Shown in pieces: positions 19,279-27,422 of a stretch of 64,000 nt of DNA. The stretch is from Providencia vermicola. Its GTDB lineage: Bacteria > Pseudomonadota > Gammaproteobacteria > Enterobacterales > Enterobacteriaceae. Under the pieces are notes generated by a model. It did not search any database, was not told where the DNA came from, and saw nothing but the letters and a program-made list of their open reading frames with translations. The position numbers and the translations under genes are program-made. Position 1 is the first letter of the stretch. Every line of letters begins with the position of its first letter. The stretch is from positions 62,001 to 126,000 of the forward strand of contig NZ_JAGSPI010000001.1 of assembly GCF_020381325.1 (NCBI RefSeq). The letters run 5' to 3'.

Positions 19279-19707
19279 ATGACTATTTCTGCAAGAAATC
19301 AACTTATCGGTGTTGTTGAGTCTGTTGTTGTTGGGGCAATTAATGATGAAGTCATTTTAGATTTGGGCAACGGAGAAAGCATTGCCGCAATCATTACTAA
19401 AAACAGTACTAAACAGTTAGGGTTAGAAAAAGGTAAACAAGCCGTTGCGGTCATTAAAGCGCCGTGGGTTGTCCTTGTTTCCGATGCACAAGAGTACCAG
19501 TTTTCAGCACGTAACCAATTTTATGGCAAAGTAGAATCTGTTGAAAAAGGTAGTGTAAACTCTGTCGTTAACTTAAAAACGGACGCGGGAACATTATTGT
19601 CAGCTGTGGTAACGAATAATAGTACCGTTGAAATGGCGCTAGCAGTCGGCAGTAAAGTCACGGCAATTATTAAAGCTTCAGCGGTTATTCTAGCCACTAA
19701 AAAGTAA
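19279..19707 (+). CDS. Molbindin-like protein with two Mop domains
   Basis: This 142-residue protein consists of two tandem Mop/TOBE domains of about 70 residues each, beginning SARNQLIGVVESV (residue 4) and SARNQFYGKVESVEKG (about 76). Such molbindins bind molybdate or tungstate oxyanions in the cytoplasm and are thought to store or buffer them. Motifs ITKNSTKQLGL and VTNNSTVEMAL are the paired ligand loops. The molybdoenzymes FdnG and TtrA encoded in this window would be consumers. AAGGGCG precedes the start. Confidence 0.88.
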   Translation: MTISARNQLIGVVESVVVGAINDEVILDLGNGESIAAIITKNSTKQLGLEKGKQAVAVIKAPWVVLVSDAQEYQFSARNQFYGKVESVEKGSVNSVVNLKTDAGTLLSAVVTNNSTVEMALAVGSKVTAIIKASAVILATKK

Positions 19708-19728
19708 TGGCTACCGTATTAGATTAAG

Positions 19729-19750
19729 GCTGCCTCTGGTGGCTTTTTTT
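19729..19750 (+). terminator. Likely terminator of the molbindin gene
   Basis: A short imperfect stem GCTGCC / GGTGGC (19729-19734 / 19738-19743, with wobble pairs) is followed by TTTTTTT at 19744-19750. It overlaps the end of the converging regulator gene. Confidence 0.5.
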
Positions 19751-20429
19751 ACTTTTGATATGAACTTAAGAGTAGCGCAGTATTTAAAATTTTTATTTGC
19801 TTACCTTTTAGTTCAATTATCTTGTCTTTGATTAATTTAGATAGTGTTCGATTTAATTGCCTTACAGAGACCCCTAGCATAGCAGCTAAAGATTCTCTAT
19901 TCTCTAATTTAAAATTAACACCATATTGTTTTTCTACAAAAGATAGGTAGCGCCTTAATTTGTACTCTACTGAATAGGACGCACTTGAATGTAATTGTGA
20001 TGCGTTATAGAGCTTTTTACTGAGCTGCTGGCAGATAAACTGCAAAAATAATGGTGAATTAATTTCCTTTTTTCGAATTATAGATAAAGGAATTGCGAGT
20101 AAGTCTGCATCTGTAACAGCTTGAATTGTATTATAGATCCTATCATGCTCATCACCATTTTGGAAAAGCTCTAAATCACCAAGAATAGAAAATGCATTTT
20201 CAAATGAAAAAACAACCTTATTTCCATTAGTTTCATAGCGTTCCACTTGTAATTTTCCTTTAACAAGAAAATACAGGTGGCTAATTTGGCTATCTTGAAA
20301 GATTAAGTACTCTTTAGCCTTTATATGGATAAGCTTTGATGTTTTGAGCGTTTCATCAGAAATTATTTTACTTAATTGATGTTCAGTAATAAAGTCTGCA
20401 CGTTTTATAGTGGGGCTTATCGTTATCAT
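19749..20429 (-). CDS. Crp/Fnr family transcriptional regulator (YeiL-like)
   Basis: This 226-residue protein has an N-terminal cyclic-nucleotide-binding-like beta roll (about 30-140, containing FQDSQISHLYFLVKGKLQVERYETNG and FENAFSILGDLELF). A C-terminal winged helix (about 165-215) holds the recognition helix region MLGVSVRQLNRTLSKL. It lacks an Fnr-type N-terminal cysteine cluster and resembles E. coli YeiL. It is divergent from an adenosine deaminase-like gene across a perfect 44-bp palindrome, a strong hint that it controls that gene; this is inference. Confidence 0.85.
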   Translation of the reverse strand: MITISPTIKRADFITEHQLSKIISDETLKTSKLIHIKAKEYLIFQDSQISHLYFLVKGKLQVERYETNGNKVVFSFENAFSILGDLELFQNGDEHDRIYNTIQAVTDADLLAIPLSIIRKKEINSPLFLQFICQQLSKKLYNASQLHSSASYSVEYKLRRYLSFVEKQYGVNFKLENRESLAAMLGVSVRQLNRTLSKLIKDKIIELKGKQIKILNTALLLSSYQK

Positions 20430-20476
20430 TTTAGTGGCTGCTAATATTTCAAATAATGGTTAAATTATACTCAGAA

Positions 20477-20520
20477 CACCTTACTTAAAAAAGGACATTT
20501 GTCCTTTTTTAAGTAAGGTG
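20477..20520. promoter_or_regulatory. 44-bp perfect palindrome, candidate operator
   Basis: Two 21-base arms (20477-20497 and 20500-20520) are exact reverse complements separated by TT. The core is AAGGACATTTGTCCTT and the outer part CACCTTACTT / AAGTAAGGTG. It sits 48 bases before the regulator start and 37 bases before the preferred deaminase start. It may be an operator for the Crp-like regulator, or an mRNA stem-loop. Confidence 0.75.
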
Positions 20521-20556
20521 GAGGCTGTTAGTTTATTTAAAAATAACTTTCAGAGC

Positions 20557-21591
20557 ATGATAATGAAAACACTTTTAGAAGTTTCAAATGTATTTAACCA
20601 AAGCATAAAAACTGCCATTAATCTTATGCCAAAGGTGGAATTACATGTGCACCTAGATACGTGCTTACGCTTTTCTTATGTGAAACAGGTGCTTCCAGCG
20701 CTAACGTTTAATGAGTTCAAACAAGAATTTATTGCGCCCACAAAATGTGAAGATCTTGGCGATTTTCTACGTTGTATTGAACCGCAACTTAATATTTTAC
20801 AGACAAAATCGGCTATTTCTCTGGCGGTTGATGACTTATTTGAGCAATTAAAAATGGATAATGTCATTTACGTAGAAATTCGGTTTGCTCCTTTATTACA
20901 TATTAAGCAAGGTCTTATGGCTAGGGAGGTTGTCGAAACCACGTTAGATGCTATGAAATTGGCAACTAAAAAGTATGGAATAGAAGCTGGTTTAATTCTA
21001 TGTACATTGAGACATTTTACGGCTTCTCAAAGCCTGGAAACGGCAAAATTAGTTGTAGAATATCAATATTGTGGCGTTGTGGCTTTAGATATAGCGGCAG
21101 ATGAGGCGCGTTATTCATTAGATAACCATGAATTTGCATTTAATTATGTGAGGGAAAATGGTGGTAATGTTATCGCGCATGCGGGGGAAGCATTGGGCTA
21201 TGAGAGTGTCATTGAGACTTTGGAAAAATTAAAGGTTTCTCGTATTGGTCATGGGGTTAGAAGTATTGAAAATCCAAATACGATTAAAAAAATCAAGGAG
21301 CTAAATGTACTATTAGAGATTTGTCCAAGTTGTAATTTGGTATGCAATGTATTTGATAGTATTGAGCATCACCCTGTTAATAAGTTAAAGAGGCTAGGCG
21401 TCAAATTAAATATTAATACTGATGCACGGACAGTTGCAGATGTCACACTGAATAAAGAATATCAATTGTTGCATGATATCTTTGATTGGAGTATTTCAGA
21501 TTTTGTTCAGTGTAATGTGAATGCATTGAGTGCAAGCTTTATCGATGATAAGAAAAAAGAACTTTTAATTCATAAAGTATTACAATATTAA
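20557..21591 (+). CDS. Adenosine deaminase-like metal-dependent hydrolase
   Basis: The 344-residue protein belongs to the adenosine/AMP deaminase superfamily (amidohydrolase TIM barrel). Metal and catalytic motifs are HVHLDTCLR, IAHAGEA, SRIGHGVR and NINTDART. The usual LAGDE is IAADE and the usual TDDP is TDAR, so residues that contact the purine in classical Add enzymes differ; substrate is therefore uncertain. The ATG at 20557 is preferred. A GTG at 20518 is in frame but lies inside the palindrome, and ATG 20563 is also possible. Ribosome sites are weak for all three. Confidence 0.82.
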   Translation: MIMKTLLEVSNVFNQSIKTAINLMPKVELHVHLDTCLRFSYVKQVLPALTFNEFKQEFIAPTKCEDLGDFLRCIEPQLNILQTKSAISLAVDDLFEQLKMDNVIYVEIRFAPLLHIKQGLMAREVVETTLDAMKLATKKYGIEAGLILCTLRHFTASQSLETAKLVVEYQYCGVVALDIAADEARYSLDNHEFAFNYVRENGGNVIAHAGEALGYESVIETLEKLKVSRIGHGVRSIENPNTIKKIKELNVLLEICPSCNLVCNVFDSIEHHPVNKLKRLGVKLNINTDARTVADVTLNKEYQLLHDIFDWSISDFVQCNVNALSASFIDDKKKELLIHKVLQY

Positions 21592-21641
21592 AATCGAAGA
21601 GAGAGAAGGAAATGACTATTCATCCTTCTTCTCTATAATTA

Positions 21642-22085
21642 TTAATTATAAGTAATCCCTTTTAAATTCCAATGGTGAGTCAGCTCTCTTATAATTAACA
21701 AGAAAGCACTAAATTCACTATCATGGGGTAAATTTGTTGAATGTATAGGGCTACCATTAATAACATTCACAAGTTCATTAAATGCTGACTCTATTTTTTC
21801 TGTAGTTAGAAAACTACCATGCGTATTTGTTTTTTCTAGCCATAAACTTAATTTTATATTATGGGTATATAGGTAAGTTTCACCGTCAGGAAGCTGCCTT
21901 TTTACTGGAATAATAGCATTTTCAATATGTTCAATCGCTACCTCTGCTTCATAAGCTGTAATAGGAGAGTGTTGGAAGCTAAAACCATTAAAATTTTTAA
22001 TACCAATCGGTAAACTTATTTTAGTTGCTAAGTAAGATAATAAGGTTTCTCTGTCTTTAATATCCAATTGAATATGATTTTTCAT
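21642..22085 (-). CDS. Hypothetical protein
   Basis: I do not recognise this 147-residue soluble protein. It has no signal peptide or membrane span. It begins MKNHIQLDIKDRETLLSYLATK and contains an acidic helical middle (AYEAEVAIEHIENAI) and a C-terminal IIRELTHHWN. It is AT-rich, stands alone and converges on the deaminase gene, with a weak GAGAGAAGGA hairpin near 21601-21633 between them. Confidence that it is real rests on length and a clear ATG. Confidence 0.65.
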   Translation of the reverse strand: MKNHIQLDIKDRETLLSYLATKISLPIGIKNFNGFSFQHSPITAYEAEVAIEHIENAIIPVKRQLPDGETYLYTHNIKLSLWLEKTNTHGSFLTTEKIESAFNELVNVINGSPIHSTNLPHDSEFSAFLLIIRELTHHWNLKGITYN

Positions 22086-22263
22086 TACAGCCTCATTCTA
22101 TATGATGATTTTATCATGCTACGCTGGTTAGTTTTCTCTGTACAGTACTCCAACAGTTTTTGCGTTTTATCATAATTACTAATCTATAATAAGTTACAAT
22201 GAAATAGTCGAAAAAAGAGAGACCTACTGTATTATTTAAACTTTATTATAAGGATGGAATTTT

Positions 22264-22830
22264 ATGGTAACAATTATTTATGCGCACCCATGGGACGGTA
22301 GCTTTTGTCATTTTTTACTCGAGACAATAGAAAAAGAGTTAATGGCCAAAAAGAAAAAGTTTCAGATTATTGATTTACATATAGATAACTTTAATCCTGT
22401 TTTAACAGAGGCTGAACTTGCATTATATGCGAAAGGGAACTTTATTGATCCTTTAGTGGAAAAATATCAAAGGATACTTAAAGCCAGTTGTGAGGTAATT
22501 GTTATTTTCCCTGTTTGGTGGATGGGAATGCCTGCTATTTTAAAAGGTTTCTTTGATAAAGTGATGTTAAATGGTTTTGCTTGGTACTATAACGAACAAC
22601 AACAAAAGCTTTTACCACTGTTAGATATCAACAAAACGACCATTGTGACGACATCTGAAGAGCCAACTGACTTTATAGTCAAAGAAGGTGATCCTGTTCA
22701 TGATGCTATTTTCCACTGTATGACAGCGGTAGGGCTTAAGAATGGACAGTGGATGAACTGTGATCGCGTTACCCAAGGAGGTGATGAGCATCGCTTAGCC
22801 TTTATTGCATCATTGTTGGATGAAATTTAG
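22264..22830 (+). CDS. Flavodoxin-fold NAD(P)H-dependent oxidoreductase
   Basis: This 188-residue protein belongs to the Flavodoxin_2 / NAD(P)H:quinone oxidoreductase family (related to KefF, YwrO and MdaB). YAHPWDGSFCHFLLE forms the FMN phosphate loop. The flavin-binding segment VIFPVWWMGMPAILKGFFDKVML and the aromatic NGFAWYYN are characteristic. It probably reduces quinones or similar electrophiles by two electrons. AAGGATGG precedes the ATG. Two further small redox genes follow downstream. Confidence 0.88.
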   Translation: MVTIIYAHPWDGSFCHFLLETIEKELMAKKKKFQIIDLHIDNFNPVLTEAELALYAKGNFIDPLVEKYQRILKASCEVIVIFPVWWMGMPAILKGFFDKVMLNGFAWYYNEQQQKLLPLLDINKTTIVTTSEEPTDFIVKEGDPVHDAIFHCMTAVGLKNGQWMNCDRVTQGGDEHRLAFIASLLDEI

Positions 22831-23045
22831 CGTATAGCGATCAGTGTGAAATAAACAAAATATAATGTAATTATAAAATTAATTGTATTATATTTTTAAA
22901 TTACGCTTTTTTTGCAATATAACAATATTATTAAAATTAGAAATGTGTTTTCTGAATTATAGAATAATAAAACCTGAATTCTAATTTTGAGTTATGTTAT
23001 AAATAGAGGAGTTAAAATTATCTACTTTTATAACAGGGTGAGTTT

Positions 23046-23336
23046 ATGTCGGAAATAAGAATTGTTGCAACGATAATTGCAAAAGATAATGAAGTCGAGT
23101 TTGTAAAATTAGCAACTAAATCTCTTGTTGAGCCAAGCAATAGAGATGAAGGTTGCCTTCTGTATGAATTACATCAAGATAATGCTAATCCCAATACGTT
23201 TATTTTCTTTGAGATATGGAAGGATCAACAATCACTAGATAAACATAATGCTACGCAACACTTACAAGATATTATTAAGAAAATAGAAGATAAAATCGAT
23301 CTGCTAGATGTGAAATTAATAAGTAAAATTGCATAA
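23046..23336 (+). CDS. ABM-domain protein, putative quinol monooxygenase
   Basis: This 96-residue protein is a single antibiotic-biosynthesis-monooxygenase (dimeric ferredoxin-like) domain of the YgiN type. It has VATIIAKDNEVEFVKLATKSLV, the conserved EGCLLYELHQD and FIFFEIWKDQQSLDKHNATQHL. YgiN in E. coli is encoded beside mdaB and cycles quinols. Here an mdaB homologue lies just downstream on the other strand, which supports a quinone-related role. AGGGTGAG precedes the start. Confidence 0.88.
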   Translation: MSEIRIVATIIAKDNEVEFVKLATKSLVEPSNRDEGCLLYELHQDNANPNTFIFFEIWKDQQSLDKHNATQHLQDIIKKIEDKIDLLDVKLISKIA

Positions 23337-23362
23337 AATTAATTTATATTATTCCAAATAAT

Positions 23363-23516
23363 AAAAAAGGAATACGTTGTATACGCTAAATCATTCGAGT
23401 TGCATGTAGGCGAAAAGTGAAGATAGACCGATGAGCATACACCTGTATGTGATTCGACTATCTGAATGCACTCAACACCCATGCAGCTTGAAGGGTGACG
23501 CATATATTCCTTTTTT
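23363..23516. repeat. ERIC-like intergenic repeat
   Basis: The element has 12-base perfect end repeats AAAAAAGGAATA / TATTCCTTTTTT (23363-23374 / 23505-23516). Imperfect inner arms TTCGAGTTGCATG / CATGCAGCTTGAA flank a core GAGCATACACCTGTATGTGA that resembles the ERIC core. It shares this layout with the two copies at 48262-48526. Both ends read as T6 in the outgoing direction, so it may act as a bidirectional terminator between the two convergent genes. Confidence 0.8.
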
Positions 23517-23523
23517 AAATTAA

Positions 23524-24102
23524 CTATTTAAAAATCGCAGTGAGATGCGTTTTGTAATCATTGATATATTTTTCAATATTGGGTTCTTTGATCACGTCGT
23601 TAACCATAAAGGTTGGGAACTTTTTCAATCCGAGGAATTGTTGTGATTTATGAAATGCAAAATAAACACCATCGACACCACGACCATCAAAAAAGTTATC
23701 AAATTCATCAAATGCATCGACGGGAGCATTCCAAGTCACTGAAAGCATATATTTTCTACCATGAAGCAGGCCACCAGTGCCGTATTGCTTATTTGGATCT
23801 TGGCGAGTACGGCCATCGTTTGCATATAAGTGACCGTGGCCGAGGGTATAAACGTCATCCATATATTTTTTTACCATCCACGGCATCATCATCCACCAAC
23901 CAGGCATTTGGTAAATGATTGTATCTGCCCAAAGAAATTTTTTAACTTCGTTTTCGATATCGTAACCTGATTCAATATGAGTTTCCTGGATAGTATGTCC
24001 TAACTCACTTAAACAGGTTTTGGCGACATCATGTAAAGTACGATTAAGTTGTCCTGCTGAGTGAGCGAATGTCTGTCCACCATTGAGAAGAAGAATTTTC
24101 AT
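23524..24102 (-). CDS. mdaB: NAD(P)H:quinone oxidoreductase MdaB
   Basis: MdaB is an FAD-dependent, NADPH-specific quinone reductase that protects against redox cycling. The 192-residue protein matches the family throughout: LLLNGGQTFAHSAGQLNRTL (FAD phosphate loop), FLWADTIIYQMPGWWMMMPW and YLANDGRTRQDP-like YANDGRTRQDPNKQYG. GGLLHGRKYMLSVTWNAP and the C-terminal NDVIKEPNIEKY complete the match. The start is ATG 24102. Its convergent neighbour is a YgiN-like protein, the same pairing as in E. coli but with opposite orientation. Confidence 0.92.
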   Translation of the reverse strand: MKILLLNGGQTFAHSAGQLNRTLHDVAKTCLSELGHTIQETHIESGYDIENEVKKFLWADTIIYQMPGWWMMMPWMVKKYMDDVYTLGHGHLYANDGRTRQDPNKQYGTGGLLHGRKYMLSVTWNAPVDAFDEFDNFFDGRGVDGVYFAFHKSQQFLGLKKFPTFMVNDVIKEPNIEKYINDYKTHLTAIFK

Positions 24103-24477
24103 TTGTCTACCTTGTTTGCTAATTACTAAGTTGCATTTAGGCTAACAAACTAAAATAAAGATGAAAAGTAGGCTAACTAAACGATATTTTATGTTTTTTT
24201 AGTTTTATTATCTGATTTAATGGTGAGGTTAAATGAATTTAAGTAAAAGATTTTAAGGAAGGCCACTTTTATAGTTAAAGCTATTTTCTGCAGGGATTAT
24301 TGATTTTTTAGCAAAAGTCTATTGAGATTATGGCTATTTTCGTCAGTGTTATTACAGCGTATTCTCTGTGATATTCAATTGTCGCCACAATCATTGACTA
24401 GTATGCAGTCAATAAATATGGCGAAAAAATAATTATCAGTAAAGTTTAATGTGAACGAATTTAAGAGAGATAACATA
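24103..24477. other. Noncoding region between mdaB and dkgB
   Basis: This 375-base AT-rich gap separates divergent mdaB and dkgB and should contain both promoters. No convincing gene, operator or repeat was found. AAGAGAGA at about 24462-24469 is the dkgB ribosome site. Confidence 0.5.
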
Positions 24478-25281
24478 ATGACTATTCCTGTGATCGGCGT
24501 TGGTACATTCCGTTTAAAAGATGATGTGGTAATTGCTTCAGTTAAAAATGCATTAGATGTCGGTTATCGTGCCATCGATACTGCGCAAATTTATGAAAAT
24601 GAAGCAGCGGTTGGGCAAGCTATAGCCGAAAGTGGTATTTCGCGTGATGAACTTTATATTACGACAAAAATTTGGATTGAGAATTTAAGCAAAGATAAGC
24701 TCATTCCAAGTTTGAAAAAAAGTTTAAGTGATTTACAAACAGACTATGTAGATTTAACACTGGTGCATTGGCCGTCTCCAAATGATGCTGTTTCTGTTGA
24801 AGAATTTATGCAAGCTTTGTTGGAAGCAAAAAAACAAGGGTTAACACGTGAAATCGGTATTTCTAATTTTACCATTCCGTTAATGGAAAAAGCGATTGCG
24901 GCAGTCGGTGTAGAAAATATTGCGACAAATCAAATCGAACTATCACCTTATCTGCAAAACAAAAAAGTCGTTGAATGGGCAAAACAACACAATATCCATA
25001 TTACCTCTTATATGACATTAGCTTATGGTAAAGCATTAAACGATGAGACTATTGTGCGAATTGCACAGAAGCACAGTGCAACGCCAGCTCAAGTTATTTT
25101 AGCGTGGGCGATTGGGGAAGGGTACTCAGTTATTCCATCATCAACAAAGCGTGAGAATTTATTAAGCAATTTACAAGCAACCCAATTACAGTTAGATAGT
25201 GAAGATAAAGCCGCTATTGCAAAATTAGATTGCCATGATCGTTTAGTTAGCCCTGAAGGCTTAGCTCCAAACTGGGACTAA
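24478..25281 (+). CDS. dkgB: 2,5-diketo-D-gluconate reductase B (aldo-keto reductase)
   Basis: DkgB is an NADPH-dependent aldo-keto reductase acting on diketogluconate, methylglyoxal and other carbonyls. With the start at ATG 24478 ([16 protein letters not shown]) it has 267 residues, the E. coli length; nine upstream codons are probably untranslated. The catalytic tetrad is Asp34, Tyr39, Lys64 and His97 in [16 protein letters not shown] and LVHWPS. The cofactor region is [11 protein letters not shown]. It converges with its usual neighbour yafC. Confidence 0.95.
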   Translation: MTIPVIGVGTFRLKDDVVIASVKNALDVGYRAIDTAQIYENEAAVGQAIAESGISRDELYITTKIWIENLSKDKLIPSLKKSLSDLQTDYVDLTLVHWPSPNDAVSVEEFMQALLEAKKQGLTREIGISNFTIPLMEKAIAAVGVENIATNQIELSPYLQNKKVVEWAKQHNIHITSYMTLAYGKALNDETIVRIAQKHSATPAQVILAWAIGEGYSVIPSSTKRENLLSNLQATQLQLDSEDKAAIAKLDCHDRLVSPEGLAPNWD

Positions 25282-25299
25282 TTAACTACTTATATGCAC

Positions 25300-25325
25300 A
25301 GAAGCCATAAAAAATTATGGCTTCT
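25300..25325. terminator. Convergent terminator dkgB/yafC
   Basis: A 10-bp stem AGAAGCCATA / TATGGCTTCT (25300-25309 / 25316-25325) with loop AAAAAT overlaps the last codons of yafC. No strong T tract follows on either strand, so function is likely but unproven. Confidence 0.6.
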
Positions 25326-26214
25326 GAATTTCTGCAAGATATTGAGTTAAGCTATCAATAAAAACGCGGATACGCTGGCTGACAACGCGGTCACTGTAAT
25401 AAACGGCATGGAATGGCAAAGGAACAGGCTGTAAGTCTTCTTTTAATACTTCGACAAATTGGCCATTTTGAATATCCTTATTCACCATAAAGTCAGACAA
25501 GCACGCAATTCCATTTCCCGCTAAGCAAAGCTGCCTTAGCGTTTCTCCACTATTTGATGATATCCCTTCCGTGACTTCCATTAATTGCCCATCAACATTT
25601 TTAACTGGCCACATATTTAATGATGCGGGTTCCGTAAAGGTTAAACATGTATGGTTCAAAAGCGCTTGAGGGTATTTGGGTTCACCATGTTGTTCAAGGT
25701 AATTTGGAGATGCGATTATCTTGCGGTAACTATTAAATAATGGACGGGCGCGTAAACTGGAGTCGGTGAGTTGCCCAGCTCGTATTGCAACATCGACCTT
25801 CCGTTCGATTAAATTAACAAAGGTTTCTGATGACACTAACGACAAATGAATATCGGGATATTGTTGACGAAAAACAGAAACAAAGGGGATTAATATATGC
25901 AATACAATCGGTGTTGCAGCATCAATTCGTAATAGGCCTTTTGGGGAAGCTTGCGTTTCGTGTAATTCATTTTCTGCTGCTTGCATTTCTTGCAAGATAA
26001 CTTTCATACGCTGAAAATAAAGTTCGCCCTCGGCGGTTAGGTCAATTTGCCTTGTGGTACGATTAAGCAAATTGACACCCAATTTTTCTTCCAGTTTTTT
26101 GACGATTCTACTCACCGCTGAATTTGCTAAATTCAGTTTATCAGCTGCTTTACTAAAACTTTTTTGTTCTACCACTTCAATAAATACTCGGGCTTCTTCT
26201 GATGTTGCTCTCAT
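25315..26214 (-). CDS. yafC: LysR-type regulator YafC
   Basis: This LysR-family regulator is adjacent to dkgB as in E. coli, which makes dkgB or carbonyl stress a plausible target. The winged helix covers about residues 1-60 ([41 protein letters not shown]), and the effector domain starts around 90 with [14 protein letters not shown]. The ATG at 26214 ([11 protein letters not shown]) matches the family start and gives 299 residues; a TTG six codons upstream is also open. Confidence 0.9.
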   Translation of the reverse strand: MRATSEEARVFIEVVEQKSFSKAADKLNLANSAVSRIVKKLEEKLGVNLLNRTTRQIDLTAEGELYFQRMKVILQEMQAAENELHETQASPKGLLRIDAATPIVLHILIPFVSVFRQQYPDIHLSLVSSETFVNLIERKVDVAIRAGQLTDSSLRARPLFNSYRKIIASPNYLEQHGEPKYPQALLNHTCLTFTEPASLNMWPVKNVDGQLMEVTEGISSNSGETLRQLCLAGNGIACLSDFMVNKDIQNGQFVEVLKEDLQPVPLPFHAVYYSDRVVSQRIRVFIDSLTQYLAEIQKP

Positions 26215-26334
26215 AATAATTTTATTAGCCAATAAGATGATAGAAAAGATAGCCGCTATAGTAGCAAAATGTTATTTATTTGACTATTTTCAACATAATA
26301 ATTAGCCCCTTATGCTCAGTAAAATCATTCTGTT

Positions 26335-26889
26335 TTAGATATTGTTTAAGAGCATTTTTAATGCATCAGTATAATTTCCTTTAGCTTGGTCATAAATAAG
26401 CTGATCATTGGTTGCTGTTGCTAAAGCTTCGCCGTGAGTATAGTCAATTAAGATGTGCCCCCATTGGATTGCTTGTTGTGTTGATAATCCGAACTCCGTT
26501 AATAACTGGATTAGCTCCTTGGTTATGCGAGAGGCTTGCTCAGGAAATAACTTAGGTGTGCTAAATATTGCTAACGTAATTTGCGGGTATTGAATGACTT
26601 TTTCGCGATATCTAAGCAAAAGGTTTTCTATTTTGGGGTAAGTGCCTTTTATATCTGCAATAGTAACATCATGATAAAGCGTGTTACCAATAGCTTTAAT
26701 TAATGCATTTTTATCAGAAAAATAGTGGTAAATAGCCATCGGTGTGATGGCCATCTCCTTGGCTATTAACCGCATGGACAGTTGCTCAATCCCTTTTTCA
26801 TCTAATATCACTATTGCTTTCGCAATAATATTTTCAGTTGAGATGTTGAGTTGCTGTGATCTCGGGCGTCCAGGTTTACGTTCTGTCAT
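26335..26889 (-). CDS. TetR family transcriptional regulator
   Basis: This 184-residue regulator has an N-terminal TetR helix-turn-helix (about 15-65: IIAKAIVILDEKGIEQLSMRLIAKEMAITPMAIYHYFSDKNALI). The C-terminal ligand domain includes a TetR_C-like HILIDYTHGEALA. Its start overlaps the stop of the upstream RibD-like gene by 4 bases, so the two are co-transcribed and probably autoregulated. The inducer is unknown. Confidence 0.88.
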   Translation of the reverse strand: MTERKPGRPRSQQLNISTENIIAKAIVILDEKGIEQLSMRLIAKEMAITPMAIYHYFSDKNALIKAIGNTLYHDVTIADIKGTYPKIENLLLRYREKVIQYPQITLAIFSTPKLFPEQASRITKELIQLLTEFGLSTQQAIQWGHILIDYTHGEALATATNDQLIYDQAKGNYTDALKMLLNNI

Positions 26890-27422
26890 TTGACTATCTC
26901 ATAATGAGATTGAATAAACCCTGAAGGGAAGCTTTGAGTATTTAAATGTTTTAGGCAAATATCATGGGATAGAGGGCCAAATAAAGAATGTCCTTCACCT
27001 AATAAAATAGGAATTTTAGTGATAATAAGGTCGTGAATTAGCCCTTGTTTTAAAAAGGACTGAACAACTTGTCCGCCATCGATATAAACATGCTTATAGC
27101 CTTCAGTCTCTAACATTAGCATGACTTGCTCTGGACTCTGGTTTGAAAATCGTACTTTACCGATTAAATGTTCAGGTACGGGTTGTGCCGATAGCTTGGA
27201 TGAAAGCACCACAATAGGTTTTTCATAGGGCCAAGGTGTGAAGTCACAAATTGTTTCGAATGTTCCTCGGCCCATGATGATAGCGTCGATGTTGTTGATA
27301 AAGCTTTCGTAGCCATGATTTTCATCAGGCAGATCCTGTTGTAAAAGCCACTCAATATCGCCATTTTTACGTGCAATATAGCCATCTAAACTGGTTGCTA
27401 TGAAGACATGCCCTGTGATCAT
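26886..27422 (-). CDS. RibD C-terminal / dihydrofolate reductase-like protein
   Basis: This 178-residue protein has the RibD C-terminal (bacterial DHFR-like) fold: HVFIATSLDGYIARKNGDIEWL at the N terminus, IIMGRGTFETIC, PIVVLSSKL and YIDGGQVVQSFL near the nucleotide site. The family includes NADPH-dependent reductases of pteridine- or riboflavin-like substrates, many with unknown targets. It is co-transcribed with the downstream TetR regulator through a 4-base overlap. Confidence 0.86.
   Translation of the reverse strand: MITGHVFIATSLDGYIARKNGDIEWLLQQDLPDENHGYESFINNIDAIIMGRGTFETICDFTPWPYEKPIVVLSSKLSAQPVPEHLIGKVRFSNQSPEQVMLMLETEGYKHVYIDGGQVVQSFLKQGLIHDLIITKIPILLGEGHSLFGPLSHDICLKHLNTQSFPSGFIQSHYEIVK

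Noticed and set aside
20518..20556. GTG 20518 as the deaminase start
   Set aside because: It lies in the palindrome arm without a ribosome site; the extra 13 residues do not resemble deaminase N termini. It is kept only as an alternative.
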